Source: an uncultured bacterium
GTDB lineage: Bacteria; Cyanobacteriota; Vampirovibrionia; Gastranaerophilales; Gastranaerophilaceae
Direction: 5' to 3'
NCBI GenBank assembly: GCA_949286705.1
Contig: CASEDF010000001.1
Span: forward strand, 124,001-188,000
DNA length: 64,000 nt
The notes below the pieces were generated by a model. That model worked only from the letters and a program-made list of their open reading frames with translations, had not been told where the DNA came from and made no database searches. A program made the translations under genes and the position numbers. Positions within the stretch are counted from its first letter, which is position 1. Each line of letters begins with the position of its first letter. Below are positions 52,292 through 61,361 of this stretch, one piece after another.

Positions 52292-53081
52292 AGTCTATTT
52301 TGTAATTAAATTTGTGTTTTTTGCAGTACTGTATAATATTATGTTTCATGAAAAACCAGTATTCTCTGTTTTTATCAATATAAATTTCTTTGTATTTTTC
52401 ATAATATTCAGGGTAATTACTCTGGATAAAATTTAATATTGTTGTTTTGTAGGGCTGGCGCAGGTTAAGATTTTCAAACCAGTATTCGTCAACAAAGCCC
52501 TTGGCTTTTTCTATAATTTCTTCATAATCTGTTATATACGGGAATATCGGTGAGATGCAAAGTATTGTATAAATTCCTTCATCATGAAGCTTTTTAAGAG
52601 CTTGTAATCTTTTTTTGACAGGTGTTGTATTTTCGCAGCATTTAACGAATTTTTCATCAAGAGTATTAACGGACATTGATACTCTGGCTTTCATATTTTT
52701 TAGAATATCAATATCTCTTAAAACTAAATCTGATCTGGTACAAATTGTCAGATTGCAGCCTATTTCCTGTAGACGTTCAAGAATTGCACGTGTATTTTTG
52801 TATTCTTTTTCAATCGGATTATAAGGATCTGTAACAGTGCTCATCAAAATATTACGATCTTTGACTGTTCTTTTTGTTCTTACAACGCCATCCCAGCGTT
52901 TTACATCAATAAATTCTCCCCAGTTTTCACCCGTATGATTTGTAAATTGCTGCATAAAACATGCATAACAATATAAGCATCCGCTTGCACAACCGGTGTA
53001 CGGGTTAATTACATAACTGTAACCCCTGAATGATGTTTTTGAAAAAATATTCCCTACCGGTATTTCTTTAATTTCTAACAT
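52278..53081 (-). CDS. Radical SAM protein, SPL-like (Rv2578c type)
   Basis: About 267 residues from ATG 53081 (MLEIKEIPVGNIFSKTSF); upstream only a TTG start is available. The iron-sulfur motif is CASGCLYCYA (Cys-x3-Cys-x2-Cys), followed by GENWGEFIDVK and the TVTDPYNPIEKEYKNTRAIL segment typical of spore-photoproduct-lyase-like proteins of the Rv2578c group. Its reaction is not known. It converges on the phosphopantetheinyl transferase gene with a 14-bp overlap. Confidence 0.85.
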   Translation of the reverse strand: MLEIKEIPVGNIFSKTSFRGYSYVINPYTGCASGCLYCYACFMQQFTNHTGENWGEFIDVKRWDGVVRTKRTVKDRNILMSTVTDPYNPIEKEYKNTRAILERLQEIGCNLTICTRSDLVLRDIDILKNMKARVSMSVNTLDEKFVKCCENTTPVKKRLQALKKLHDEGIYTILCISPIFPYITDYEEIIEKAKGFVDEYWFENLNLRQPYKTTILNFIQSNYPEYYEKYKEIYIDKNREYWFFMKHNIIQYCKKHKFNYKIDFRHS

Positions 53082-53193
53082 AATATTATTATAGTTATAT
53101 ATGCTTTTTTTGTCTACTGGCAAATATTTAATTATTATTTAAACATAAATAACAATTTAGTCAAAGTATAGTTAATAAAAATTAATTTATAAG

Positions 53194-54183
53194 TTAATTT
53201 TTAAAACCGTCAGGATTATTTTTATGCCACTTCCATGCAGAAGCTATAATATCTTCCGGATTTACATAAACAGGTTTCCAACCCAATATTTTTTCTGCTT
53301 TTTCATTGGAAGCTATTAATTGTGCCGGATCACCGGCTCTTCTTGGACAAATTACGGCAGGAATCGGATGACCTGTGACTTGTCGTGCGGTTTCAATTAT
53401 TTCTTTTACGCTGAAACCGACACCGTTTCCGAGATTAAATATATCACTTTTTTCTGTTTTTTTAAGATAATCAATTGCAAGAATATGTGCCTGCGCAAGA
53501 TCTGTTACATGAATATAATCTCTTATGCAAGTTCCGTCTTTTGTTTCGTAATCATCGCCAAAAATTTTAATATTTTCTCTTTTATTATTCGGTACCTGTA
53601 ATATAAGAGGTATAAGGTGTGTTTCCGGGGTATGGTCTTCACCGATTTTTCCGCTTTTGTGAGCACCTGCTGCGTTAAAATATCTTAATGAAACATATTT
53701 TATGTTATGTGCTTTAGAAACCCATTTAAACATTTTTTCCATTGAGAGTTTTGTTTCACCGTATGTATTTATGGGTTCTGTTTTATCTGTTTCTTTTATG
53801 GGAATATTTTCCGGTTCGCCGTAAGTTGCAGCTGTGGATGAAAAAATTATTTTGTCAATATTATTTTCAACCATAGATTTTAAAAGAACCATAGTGCCGT
53901 ACAAATTGTTGTCATAATATTTTAAAGGGTCTGTCATACTTTCAGGTACAAGCGAGCTTGCAGCAAAGTGAATTACCGCATCAATTTTTTCTTTTTTAAA
54001 AACATTATCAAGGAATTCTTTATTCCGAATGTCGCCTTTGTAAAATTTTGCATCAGGATGGATTGCATCTATATGACCTGTCTGTAAATTATCAATGATA
54101 ACGGTTTCCTGTCCCTGTTCTATTAATTCATAAACTGTATGTGAGCCAATATAGCCTGCTCCGCCTAAAACTAAAACTGCCAT
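53194..54183 (-). CDS. galE: UDP-glucose 4-epimerase
   Basis: A 329-residue SDR enzyme interconverting UDP-glucose and UDP-galactose. The NAD loop is LVLGGAGYIGSHTVYEL, the catalytic triad lies in SSTAATYG and TYGETKLSMEKM (Tyr and Lys), and substrate binding is in RYFNAAGAH. Length typical. It is divergent from a sugar porter, which suggests a shared role in galactose use, though no other Leloir genes are here. Confidence 0.96.
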   Translation of the reverse strand: MAVLVLGGAGYIGSHTVYELIEQGQETVIIDNLQTGHIDAIHPDAKFYKGDIRNKEFLDNVFKKEKIDAVIHFAASSLVPESMTDPLKYYDNNLYGTMVLLKSMVENNIDKIIFSSTAATYGEPENIPIKETDKTEPINTYGETKLSMEKMFKWVSKAHNIKYVSLRYFNAAGAHKSGKIGEDHTPETHLIPLILQVPNNKRENIKIFGDDYETKDGTCIRDYIHVTDLAQAHILAIDYLKKTEKSDIFNLGNGVGFSVKEIIETARQVTGHPIPAVICPRRAGDPAQLIASNEKAEKILGWKPVYVNPEDIIASAWKWHKNNPDGFKN

Positions 54184-54295
54184 AAATTCCCCCTTTTTAA
54201 ATCATTATATTATAAACAGTATTATTTGAAAACCTGCTTGAAAAAGTTAAAAAATACGTTATAATAAAAAGGTAAACACGTTTTCCGGAGTTAGA

Positions 54296-55657
54296 ATGAA
54301 ATATTTATGGTTATATGTTGTTGCAATTGTTGCATCATTAGGCGGCTTGTTGTCAGGGTTTGATACGGGAGTAATTTCAGGTGCTTTGCTTTATATAAAT
54401 GAAACCTGGAATTTGTCTGATTACCTGCAGGGAATTCTTGTAAGTTCAGTATTAATCGGAGCTGTTATAGGCGCTGCAACAAACGGAATTTTGGCGGATA
54501 TATTCGGTCGCAAAAAGATTATTATAGCGACTGCATTAATATTTATAACGGGTTCAATTCTTTGCGGTTTGGCTCCTAATATTTACGTTTTGATATTATC
54601 AAGAATTCTTGTGGGTTTGGCTGTCGGGATTGTTAATTTTGTTGTACCGTTGTATTTATCGGAAGTTTCGCCGAAACAGCTCAGGGGAACTCTTGTTTCA
54701 CTTTATCAGTGGGCAATTACGGCAGGAATTTTATTTTCCTATGTAATTAATGCGGCTTTTGCACAGGCTGTATATAGCTGGCGCTGGATGCTTTTTGCAG
54801 GAGTTTTTCCGGGGCTAATTCTTTTAATCGGTATGATGTTTTTGAGTGATACTCCCCGTTGGCTTGTCAGCAAAAATCGAGATGATGAGGCTAAAAAAGT
54901 TTTTCAAAAAATTGAACCTGATATTGATGTTGACGAAGAAATAAGACAGATTAAAGAAACTTTAAAACCCGAAAAAGATACGGTTGATAAAAAATTCAGA
55001 TTTAAAAAATGGATGATAATGCCGTTTATTGTGGGTATCGGTATTATGTTTGCGCAAATTTGTACAGGTATAAATACAATTATTTATTATGCGCCTACAA
55101 TATTTAAAATTGCCGGATTTGATTCAAATCTTAATGCAATTTATGCAACGACGGGCATTGGTGTTGTTAACTTTTTAATGACGGTTGTCGCAATATTTTT
55201 TACGGACAGACTCGGAAGAAAACCTTTATTATATTTCGGTTTGACAGGGGTCATGCTAAGTTTGTTAGCTCTTGGATGTGCTTTTCAATTTGAACATGTT
55301 TTGGGCGCAAATTTAAAATGGGTTGCTGTCGGAAGTTTAGTTTCTTATATTGTATGTTTTGCGTTTAGTCTGGGACCTGTGGGCTGGGTTCTTGTATCAG
55401 AAGTATTTCCGCTTAAGATAAGAGGTTTGGCAATGAGTATTTGTACTGTTTCAAACTTTGCCTTTAATTTCTTTGTTGTCGGAAGTTTTCCGATTTTGAT
55501 TAACAGGCTTGGCGGCGCAATAACTTTCTGGGGCTTTGCAGCCGTATCTTTCCTTTGCATATTGTTTGTATTCTTCTTTGTTCCGGAAACAAAAGGAATT
55601 TCTCTGGAGCAAATAGAATCCTACTGGCTCAAAGGTGTTAAACCGCGTGATTTTTAA
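54296..55657 (+). CDS. Sugar porter-family MFS transporter
   Basis: A 453-residue, 12-helix sugar:proton symporter of the inner membrane. Family hallmarks are GLLSGFDTGVISGALLYI in helix 1, ADIFGRKK, RILVGLAVGIVNFVVPLYL, the loop DTPRWLVSK (PESPRWL type), the FTDRLGRKPLL repeat and the C-terminal PETKGISLEQIE. Likely substrates are galactose, xylose or arabinose. The divergent galE favours galactose, but this is inference. The 3' end meets the nitroreductase gene with 3 bp between. Confidence 0.92.
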   Translation: MKYLWLYVVAIVASLGGLLSGFDTGVISGALLYINETWNLSDYLQGILVSSVLIGAVIGAATNGILADIFGRKKIIIATALIFITGSILCGLAPNIYVLILSRILVGLAVGIVNFVVPLYLSEVSPKQLRGTLVSLYQWAITAGILFSYVINAAFAQAVYSWRWMLFAGVFPGLILLIGMMFLSDTPRWLVSKNRDDEAKKVFQKIEPDIDVDEEIRQIKETLKPEKDTVDKKFRFKKWMIMPFIVGIGIMFAQICTGINTIIYYAPTIFKIAGFDSNLNAIYATTGIGVVNFLMTVVAIFFTDRLGRKPLLYFGLTGVMLSLLALGCAFQFEHVLGANLKWVAVGSLVSYIVCFAFSLGPVGWVLVSEVFPLKIRGLAMSICTVSNFAFNFFVVGSFPILINRLGGAITFWGFAAVSFLCILFVFFFVPETKGISLEQIESYWLKGVKPRDF

Positions 55658-55660
55658 AAG

Positions 55661-56533
55661 CTATTGAGCATTATAGAAAAATCTTTTAACCTTTTCGACA
55701 AAAGACATTTCACGATTGCCTTTTTTAACTGAAACCATGGTAAACGGTTCCGGCTGCGGTGCTCTGTGGTAGGTTATGTCTTTTGGTCCGAAAAGCATTA
55801 CGTAAGATAATTTATACTTTTCCGGAATTTCAAGCTGTTTGCAAAGCTCCGGCATGAATCTCAAAACACCGTATGCAAGTCCGCACCAGCATGTTGCAAC
55901 TCCTAAACTCTGTGCATAAAGTTCAAAGTAGCTTAATGCAATAATCGGGTCTACATCTTTGCACGGGGCATCAACAGGTGATGATACAACAACCATGTGC
56001 GGTGCACCGCGAAATATTACGTCATTTCCTTTTAAGATAGCATTTTTATACCTTGCAAATTTTTTTAATGCTCCGTTGATTCCGGGTTTTGATATTATTT
56101 CAATGAGTTTTTTGTTTGTGTATTCTCTGAAATCATTCATTACGTCAACATCATCAATGAAAGAAAAGTGTAACTTATGGTTATTTACCCCTGTCGGAAC
56201 CCAGTTGAGCATATTTTTTAATTTTTCCATAACTTCAGGCGCTAAATTTTCGGATTTGTAGCGTCTGTAACTGCGTCTGTTTTTAATCAAATTAAGAATT
56301 TCATCAGGATTGTATTGTTGAACAGCATCAGATTCTTCGGGATTTTTACCGAAAATGGATAAAGCGCCCGTCGGACAAACTGTCAGACAATGCTGGCAGC
56401 CTATACATCTTTTTTCTCCGTTTTCTGCTGTTTTCGGAATATTATTTTCGTCAAATTCCAGTGCTTTTGATAAACAATCATTAATACATTGTCCGCAGTG
56501 AATACATTTGCTTTCATCAATTTTTAAATTCAT
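55661..56533 (-). CDS. Nitroreductase with N-terminal 2[4Fe-4S] ferredoxin domain
   Basis: A 290-residue protein. Residues 1-60 hold two ferredoxin clusters (CIHCGQCINDC and CIGCQHCLTVC). The rest is an FMN-dependent nitroreductase-like fold (RRSYRRYKSENL, WVPTGVNNHK, ...GVATCWCGLAYG). This fusion is common in anaerobes, where ferredoxin-type electrons drive reduction of nitro compounds or quinones. It is 50 bp downstream of the efflux operon in transcription order. The role in drug handling is only suggested by neighbourhood. Confidence 0.88.
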   Translation of the reverse strand: MNLKIDESKCIHCGQCINDCLSKALEFDENNIPKTAENGEKRCIGCQHCLTVCPTGALSIFGKNPEESDAVQQYNPDEILNLIKNRRSYRRYKSENLAPEVMEKLKNMLNWVPTGVNNHKLHFSFIDDVDVMNDFREYTNKKLIEIISKPGINGALKKFARYKNAILKGNDVIFRGAPHMVVVSSPVDAPCKDVDPIIALSYFELYAQSLGVATCWCGLAYGVLRFMPELCKQLEIPEKYKLSYVMLFGPKDITYHRAPQPEPFTMVSVKKGNREMSFVEKVKRFFYNAQ

Positions 56534-56583
56534 ACAAACTCCTTTTTTTTAAATTATAAAAGCTAAATGAATTTTATGCAAGA

Positions 56584-58134
56584 TTAATTTTCTCTACGGC
56601 TTTTAATATTAACTTTCAGTGCAAAAGCATAAGGTATTAAGATAAATGCGAGAAGTGCAAAAAGTTCAAATACATCAACAAAAGCCATTAATCTTGACTG
56701 CTGTACGAGTTGTTTGTAGAAAAAGCCGTTTGCTTTGTGTTGCGCAAAAACACTTGATGCGGAGACCATAAAAGTATTAACCATAGCCGCAAACTTATGC
56801 TGGAAAACAAGGTTAAAGTTAGAAAGATGTCTTACAAGATAAACCTGATGCATTTGAGAATGTCTGGCAACAAGGGTAGATGACATGGAAATTACAAATG
56901 CTGTTGCAACACATTTGCATAAACTGTGTAAACTTGCTCCGTTGGATAATTCGGATTTCGGCAACGTTCCCAAAACAAGCGATGATACAGGAATAAACAC
57001 AAGAATTACCCCGACACCCATAATAATATTAGGTATTGCAACATAAGTGAATGAAACCGATAAATTGAGGTTCATAAACATTATTGTCGAAAGACTTAAG
57101 AAGAAAAATCCCGATGCAATTAAAAATCTGTTGTCTATAACATTCATTAAAGGTCCTATAATAAGAAGCATTATAACGCAGGAAATTACACGCGGAGCAA
57201 GAGAAAAGCCGCTCAGCATTGCAGTATACCCCATCATGTTTTGTAAGAATTGCGGCAGCAAAAGAATTGTAACGTAAATAATAACGTTTACGGAGGACCC
57301 CAAAAGAGTTCCGATAAAGAAATTTTTATCTTTAAAGATTCTTAAATTTATTAAAGCATGTTTGCATTCAAGTTCCCATACAATGAAAAATGCCATTGCG
57401 CAGGCTGAAATTCCGGCAAGCCATGAAATCCATGCGCAGTCAAACCAGTTGTATTGCTGTCCCTTATCAAGCACAACCTGCATTGTTAAAAGCCAGACGA
57501 CAAGCGATATCATGCCGGGGAAATCTATTTTTTCGATTTTTTTTCTTATTTCCAGCTCAGGAATATTGCAATGAACCAGAATTACCGAAATTATCCCTAT
57601 CGGTATGTTAATATAATAAATCCACTGCCAGGCGGAATTATCTACAATAAACCCGCCGAATGACGGTCCTAAAATTGAAAAAACCATAACCGCAAGTCCG
57701 AATAATGACATTGCAAGTCCTCTTTTTTCAAAAGGAAAACTCTCAAGTAAAATCGCCTGTGAAATAGGCATCATAGGACCTCCGCCTATCCCTTGTATTA
57801 ATCGTCCCAAAACCATAAAATTCAAATTCGGCGCAACCGCGCAAATTAATGAACCGACCGTAAAAATGGAGATAAAGACTTTTAAAAAGTTTTTGCGTCC
57901 CATAAAGTTTTCAAGCCAGCCGGTCATAAGAATAAGACAGGCGTTCGCAATCATATAGGAGGTGATAACCCAGTTGGCTTCATCAATAGTTGAGCCGAAA
58001 TATCCTGCAATATGGGGGATTGCAACGTTTGTGGCAGATGTCGCAAGCATTGCAAATGCAGTCGGCACAAGAATTGAAATTGAGATGAGCCACAACGGGG
58101 CTTTTTGGGGTGTTTTTATTACTTCATCGGTCAT
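56584..58134 (-). CDS. DHA2-family MFS efflux pump (cluster 2)
   Basis: A 516-residue, 14-helix pump paralogous to the two in cluster 1. It has TSATNVAIPHIAGYFGST, LIQGIGGGPMMPISQAI, and GPSFGGFIVDNSAWQWIYYINIPIG. The acidic residue after helix 1 that the first cluster has as LDGT/LDET is here ATSATN, so proton coupling may differ. One MFS gene is present, whereas cluster 1 has two. It is 2 bp behind the adaptor gene, so co-translated. Confidence 0.92.
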   Translation of the reverse strand: MTDEVIKTPQKAPLWLISISILVPTAFAMLATSATNVAIPHIAGYFGSTIDEANWVITSYMIANACLILMTGWLENFMGRKNFLKVFISIFTVGSLICAVAPNLNFMVLGRLIQGIGGGPMMPISQAILLESFPFEKRGLAMSLFGLAVMVFSILGPSFGGFIVDNSAWQWIYYINIPIGIISVILVHCNIPELEIRKKIEKIDFPGMISLVVWLLTMQVVLDKGQQYNWFDCAWISWLAGISACAMAFFIVWELECKHALINLRIFKDKNFFIGTLLGSSVNVIIYVTILLLPQFLQNMMGYTAMLSGFSLAPRVISCVIMLLIIGPLMNVIDNRFLIASGFFFLSLSTIMFMNLNLSVSFTYVAIPNIIMGVGVILVFIPVSSLVLGTLPKSELSNGASLHSLCKCVATAFVISMSSTLVARHSQMHQVYLVRHLSNFNLVFQHKFAAMVNTFMVSASSVFAQHKANGFFYKQLVQQSRLMAFVDVFELFALLAFILIPYAFALKVNIKSRREN

Positions 58135-58136
58135 TA

Positions 58137-59126
58137 TTATTTAACTTTTACCTCCGGAACAACTGACATGCCGGGTACTATATTGTATTTTGAAATATCT
58201 TCGGTGAATACAATTTTAACAGGAACTCTTTGAACGATTTTAACGTAGCTGCCGACAGCGTTTTCAGGCGGGAAAAGACTTGCTTTTGCACCGCTTGCTC
58301 TTTGAATACTGTCAACTTTTCCCTGAAACTTTTTGCCTCTGTAAGTATCAACTTTAATTTCAACGGGTTGTCCGGGTTTCATATTTGCAAGTTGAGTTTC
58401 TTTAAAGTTTGCAACAACCCACATTTTTTCGGGAACAATTGCAAACATCGGCTGTGCAACTTGTACGTAATTTCCCTGTTCAACTGAGCGGTTTGTGATT
58501 AAGCCTTCTTCAGGAGCGTAAATTTTGGTATATGAAAGATTTAATTCATCCTGTTCAACTTCGGCTTCCAGTCTTTTTATGGAGGCGGAAATTTCATCAT
58601 ACATTGCTTTTGCCGCGTTGCTGCCTGATTGAGCCGAGGTTAATTTGTTCAGGCTTGAATCGTAATCCTGTTTGGAGGCAATGCCTTTTTCAAACATTTT
58701 TGAGTATCTTTCATAATCGTTTTGTGCAAATTCCAGGTCGGATAAACTTTTTGTAACCTGATTTTCCGTTCTTACGAGCGATGCTTTTGCTTCTTCAAGT
58801 TTTGCTTTTGCCTGTTGAAGTTTTACTTCATAATCTTTCGGGTCAATTTCCAAAAGTAAATCACCTTTTTTAACAAGCTGGTTATCGTCTATTAACAATT
58901 TTAAAACAGGTCCTTCAACTCTTGGGGCGATTGATACTATATGTCCTTCAACAAATGCGTCATCCGTTGATTGATAAAATATTGAATGTATTGTAAAATA
59001 TATACCGAATATTAAAAATATTATTGCGGTTACGGAAGGTACAATTACTCTTTTTTTCATATATTCGGGGCGTGTATCAACGTTTTCTTCCATAGTATTT
59101 GTTCCGTGGTGATCTATATTTTCCAT
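58137..59126 (-). CDS. emrA: HlyD/EmrA-family membrane fusion protein (cluster 2)
   Basis: A 329-residue periplasmic adaptor built like the one at 5382-6383: cytosolic tail, membrane helix (VIVPSVTAIIFLIFGIYFTI), lipoyl halves (VSIAPRVEGPVLKLLIDDN and YAPEEGLITNRSVEQG), coiled coil of about 110 residues and the C-terminal YNIVPGMSVVPEVKVK. It links the MFS pump to the outer-membrane factor. It follows the MarR gene by 13 bp. Long identical stretches with cluster 1 show a duplicated module. Confidence 0.92.
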   Translation of the reverse strand: MENIDHHGTNTMEENVDTRPEYMKKRVIVPSVTAIIFLIFGIYFTIHSIFYQSTDDAFVEGHIVSIAPRVEGPVLKLLIDDNQLVKKGDLLLEIDPKDYEVKLQQAKAKLEEAKASLVRTENQVTKSLSDLEFAQNDYERYSKMFEKGIASKQDYDSSLNKLTSAQSGSNAAKAMYDEISASIKRLEAEVEQDELNLSYTKIYAPEEGLITNRSVEQGNYVQVAQPMFAIVPEKMWVVANFKETQLANMKPGQPVEIKVDTYRGKKFQGKVDSIQRASGAKASLFPPENAVGSYVKIVQRVPVKIVFTEDISKYNIVPGMSVVPEVKVK

Positions 59127-59139
59127 TTAATTTCTCCCA

Positions 59140-59595
59140 TTAAATTTGTAGTTTAACTTTGTCTTTCATGTTATCAAGCATTTTTTCAAGAATTTGCAAG
59201 CATATTTCAAGTTCTTCTTTTGAAATTCCTTTAGTAATTGTTTTTCTTATATCCACAATTACGGGGTGAATAATTTCTCTTAAATTTCTGCCTTTTTCCG
59301 TTACGACTATTTTGTATATTTGTCTGCCGTTTGAACTGTTAACCCGTTTGACGAGTTCTTTTTCTTCAAGAATATTTATTATTCTGCTGACATTCGGTCT
59401 GTCTTTGTATGTAAGTTCGGAGATTTGTCTTTGATATAATTCTCCGTGTTCAACAAGCAGTGATAATATCAAATACTGTTCGGAGGTTATTTCAAATCCC
59501 TTTTCCGCAAATGTTTGCAGTGCAAGCCCGCGGGATAAAATTCCCGTTGCCACAAGCATTGCTCCAACTCTTTTTCTTAAGGGGTTATTTTTCAT
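59140..59595 (-). CDS. MarR-family transcriptional regulator (cluster 2)
   Basis: A 151-residue winged-helix regulator (ELYQRQISELTYKDRPNVSRIINILEEKELVKRVNSSNGRQIYKIVVTEKG). It heads the pump operon and is divergent from the outer-membrane factor gene. The palindrome at 59629-59652 in the shared gap is its likely operator. Its recognition region differs from the cluster 1 regulator, matching the different operator sequence. Confidence 0.9.
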   Translation of the reverse strand: MKNNPLRKRVGAMLVATGILSRGLALQTFAEKGFEITSEQYLILSLLVEHGELYQRQISELTYKDRPNVSRIINILEEKELVKRVNSSNGRQIYKIVVTEKGRNLREIIHPVIVDIRKTITKGISKEELEICLQILEKMLDNMKDKVKLQI

Positions 59596-59628
59596 ATTTT
59601 ACTTTTTATTTTTTTATTATAAAATATT

Positions 59629-59652
59629 CTTGTGTTATAATCATAACACAAG
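59629..59652. promoter_or_regulatory. Candidate MarR operator of efflux cluster 2
   Basis: CTTGTGTTAT (59629-59638) and ATAACACAAG (59643-59652) are perfect 10-bp arms with four bases between. A TATAAT at 59636-59641 lies across the centre, so binding would block the promoter of the outer-membrane factor. Confidence 0.75.
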
Positions 59653-59674
59653 AAAAAAATAATGGAAGAGGAAT

Positions 59675-61072
59675 ATGAAGAAATTTTTAATTATACTTTT
59701 AACCCTGACTATTGTTGTGCCTGCGGCATGTGCAAAACAGTCAAAAGCTGAAATTAAACATGAACAAAATAAAATACATTATCTTAATTTATCCTGGTGG
59801 GAAAAGTATCAGGATCCGATTTTAGTTAACAATTTAAAAAAACTTTACGAAGTTAACTACGATTTAAAAAATGCCGAATTAAAGGTTAAAGAAAATGAAA
59901 AACTTGTAAAAATTCAATTTGCGAACGAATTGCCAATGCTGACTTTTGACGGCTCATTGGGCAGACAGTTCAGATCATCAAACCAGCAGTTCGGAGATAT
60001 GTTGATACCGAGTTTTGCCCAGTATAATTATCAATTACCGTTAACAATGACTTATGAAATTGATATTTGGGGAGCAAACAGACTTAAAACAAAAAGTATA
60101 CAAGAACAGCTTGCAATCATAAAACAGGCGGAACGTGCAACATATATTGCACTAACATCTGATTTTACGGCTGATTATTTTAATCTTATAAAAACTGACA
60201 GATTTTTGCAGATTCAGGATGAGCTTGTAGCGTTGCAAAATGATATTGTGGAAAAGACTATAAGTAAATATGATGCCGGTTTGTGTACAATAAACGAAGT
60301 TTTGGCGGAACAAAAGCTTCTTACCCAAATGAAAGAAGAAAAGAATAATTTACTTGAAAAACAGGACGTTTTGGCAAGCGGTTTAAGGGTTTATCTTTCG
60401 ATGAAAGAGGGCGAGCCTGAAAGAGCAAAGTATGATAATTTGCAATTATTGACGGGAATTCCGCTTGAATATGACACATCAGTTATTGAAAACAGACCTG
60501 ATTATTTGCAGGAAGAGGCAAATATTAAACGAATGGGGTTTGATGTAAGAATTGCAAGGAAAGAATTATTGCCCAAATTCGTTATATTCGGTCAAATCGG
60601 TTTGAACGCATATCATCTGGATACTTTGTTTAACAGTTATTCGCAATTATTTAATGCGGGGATTTTGCCTTCATTTGATTTGTTTGCAGGCGGAAGAAAA
60701 ATGGCGCTTTTAAAGTTGAGAAAATTTCAGTATGAAGAAGCCCTCAACAGTTATCAAAAAACCATACTTGAGGCTATAAAGGAAATCAATTTAGGGCTTA
60801 TGTCATATAAAACCGCAATGAAAAATTATGATGAAACGACTGACAGATTAAAAATGCAGGACAAGATTTACCAGCTTATGGAGGACAAAAGACAAATCGG
60901 CGCTGCATCTGATGTAGAAGTTCTTTATAGTAAAGAAGCACATCTTTTGATGGAAAAAGAGGAAATATCAAATAAAATTAATTATTTGATATCTTCAATA
61001 TCTCTTTATAAATCAGTCGGCGGAGTTGATTTGTATTCAATCAATACCACAGTTCAAAAAGAAGATATTTAA
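59675..61072 (+). CDS. TolC/OprM-like outer-membrane efflux factor (cluster 2)
   Basis: A 465-residue outer-membrane channel with signal peptide (MKKFLIILLTLTIVVPAACA). It has the same opening repeat as the cluster 1 channel (YLNLSWWEKYQDPILVNNL) and the FANELP motif. The second half repeat begins YDTSVIENRPDYLQEEANI. If the Cys in the AACA end of the signal is the lipidated residue, it may be a lipoprotein, but the box is not classical. It is divergent from the pump operon; together the four genes make a complete tripartite exporter. Confidence 0.9.
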   Translation: MKKFLIILLTLTIVVPAACAKQSKAEIKHEQNKIHYLNLSWWEKYQDPILVNNLKKLYEVNYDLKNAELKVKENEKLVKIQFANELPMLTFDGSLGRQFRSSNQQFGDMLIPSFAQYNYQLPLTMTYEIDIWGANRLKTKSIQEQLAIIKQAERATYIALTSDFTADYFNLIKTDRFLQIQDELVALQNDIVEKTISKYDAGLCTINEVLAEQKLLTQMKEEKNNLLEKQDVLASGLRVYLSMKEGEPERAKYDNLQLLTGIPLEYDTSVIENRPDYLQEEANIKRMGFDVRIARKELLPKFVIFGQIGLNAYHLDTLFNSYSQLFNAGILPSFDLFAGGRKMALLKLRKFQYEEALNSYQKTILEAIKEINLGLMSYKTAMKNYDETTDRLKMQDKIYQLMEDKRQIGAASDVEVLYSKEAHLLMEKEEISNKINYLISSISLYKSVGGVDLYSINTTVQKEDI

Positions 61073-61146
61073 CTGTAAAGAAAATATAAAAATTCGTCAG
61101 TAATTTAACAATTATATGATATTATATATTTGAAAGGAGCTATGTT

Positions 61147-61347
61147 ATGTACAGTGTTTATACGGAAAAAAATCATTCAAGTCTTACAAAAACATTAATC
61201 GGTGAATTCAAAGATTACGATGAAGCAATGGATTGCGCTGAAAGTGCAGTTGAAGGCAAGCCGGAATTAAGATATATAGTTGAAGAAACGGATGGACACT
61301 TTAACAGTTACGGTGAATTGGTAACAACAATTGTAGCTGAAAGTTAA
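61147..61347 (+). CDS. Small hypothetical protein
   Basis: A 66-residue, acidic cytosolic protein (KTLIGEFKDYDEAMDCAESAVEGKPELRYIVEETDG) with a strong AAAGGAG ribosome site. The alternation of strand and helix suggests a small alpha/beta fold. It is 14 bp upstream of the M48-like gene in the same direction, so co-transcribed. Unknown function. Confidence 0.65.
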   Translation: MYSVYTEKNHSSLTKTLIGEFKDYDEAMDCAESAVEGKPELRYIVEETDGHFNSYGELVTTIVAES

Positions 61348-61361
61348 TTTTAAGGGATAGT

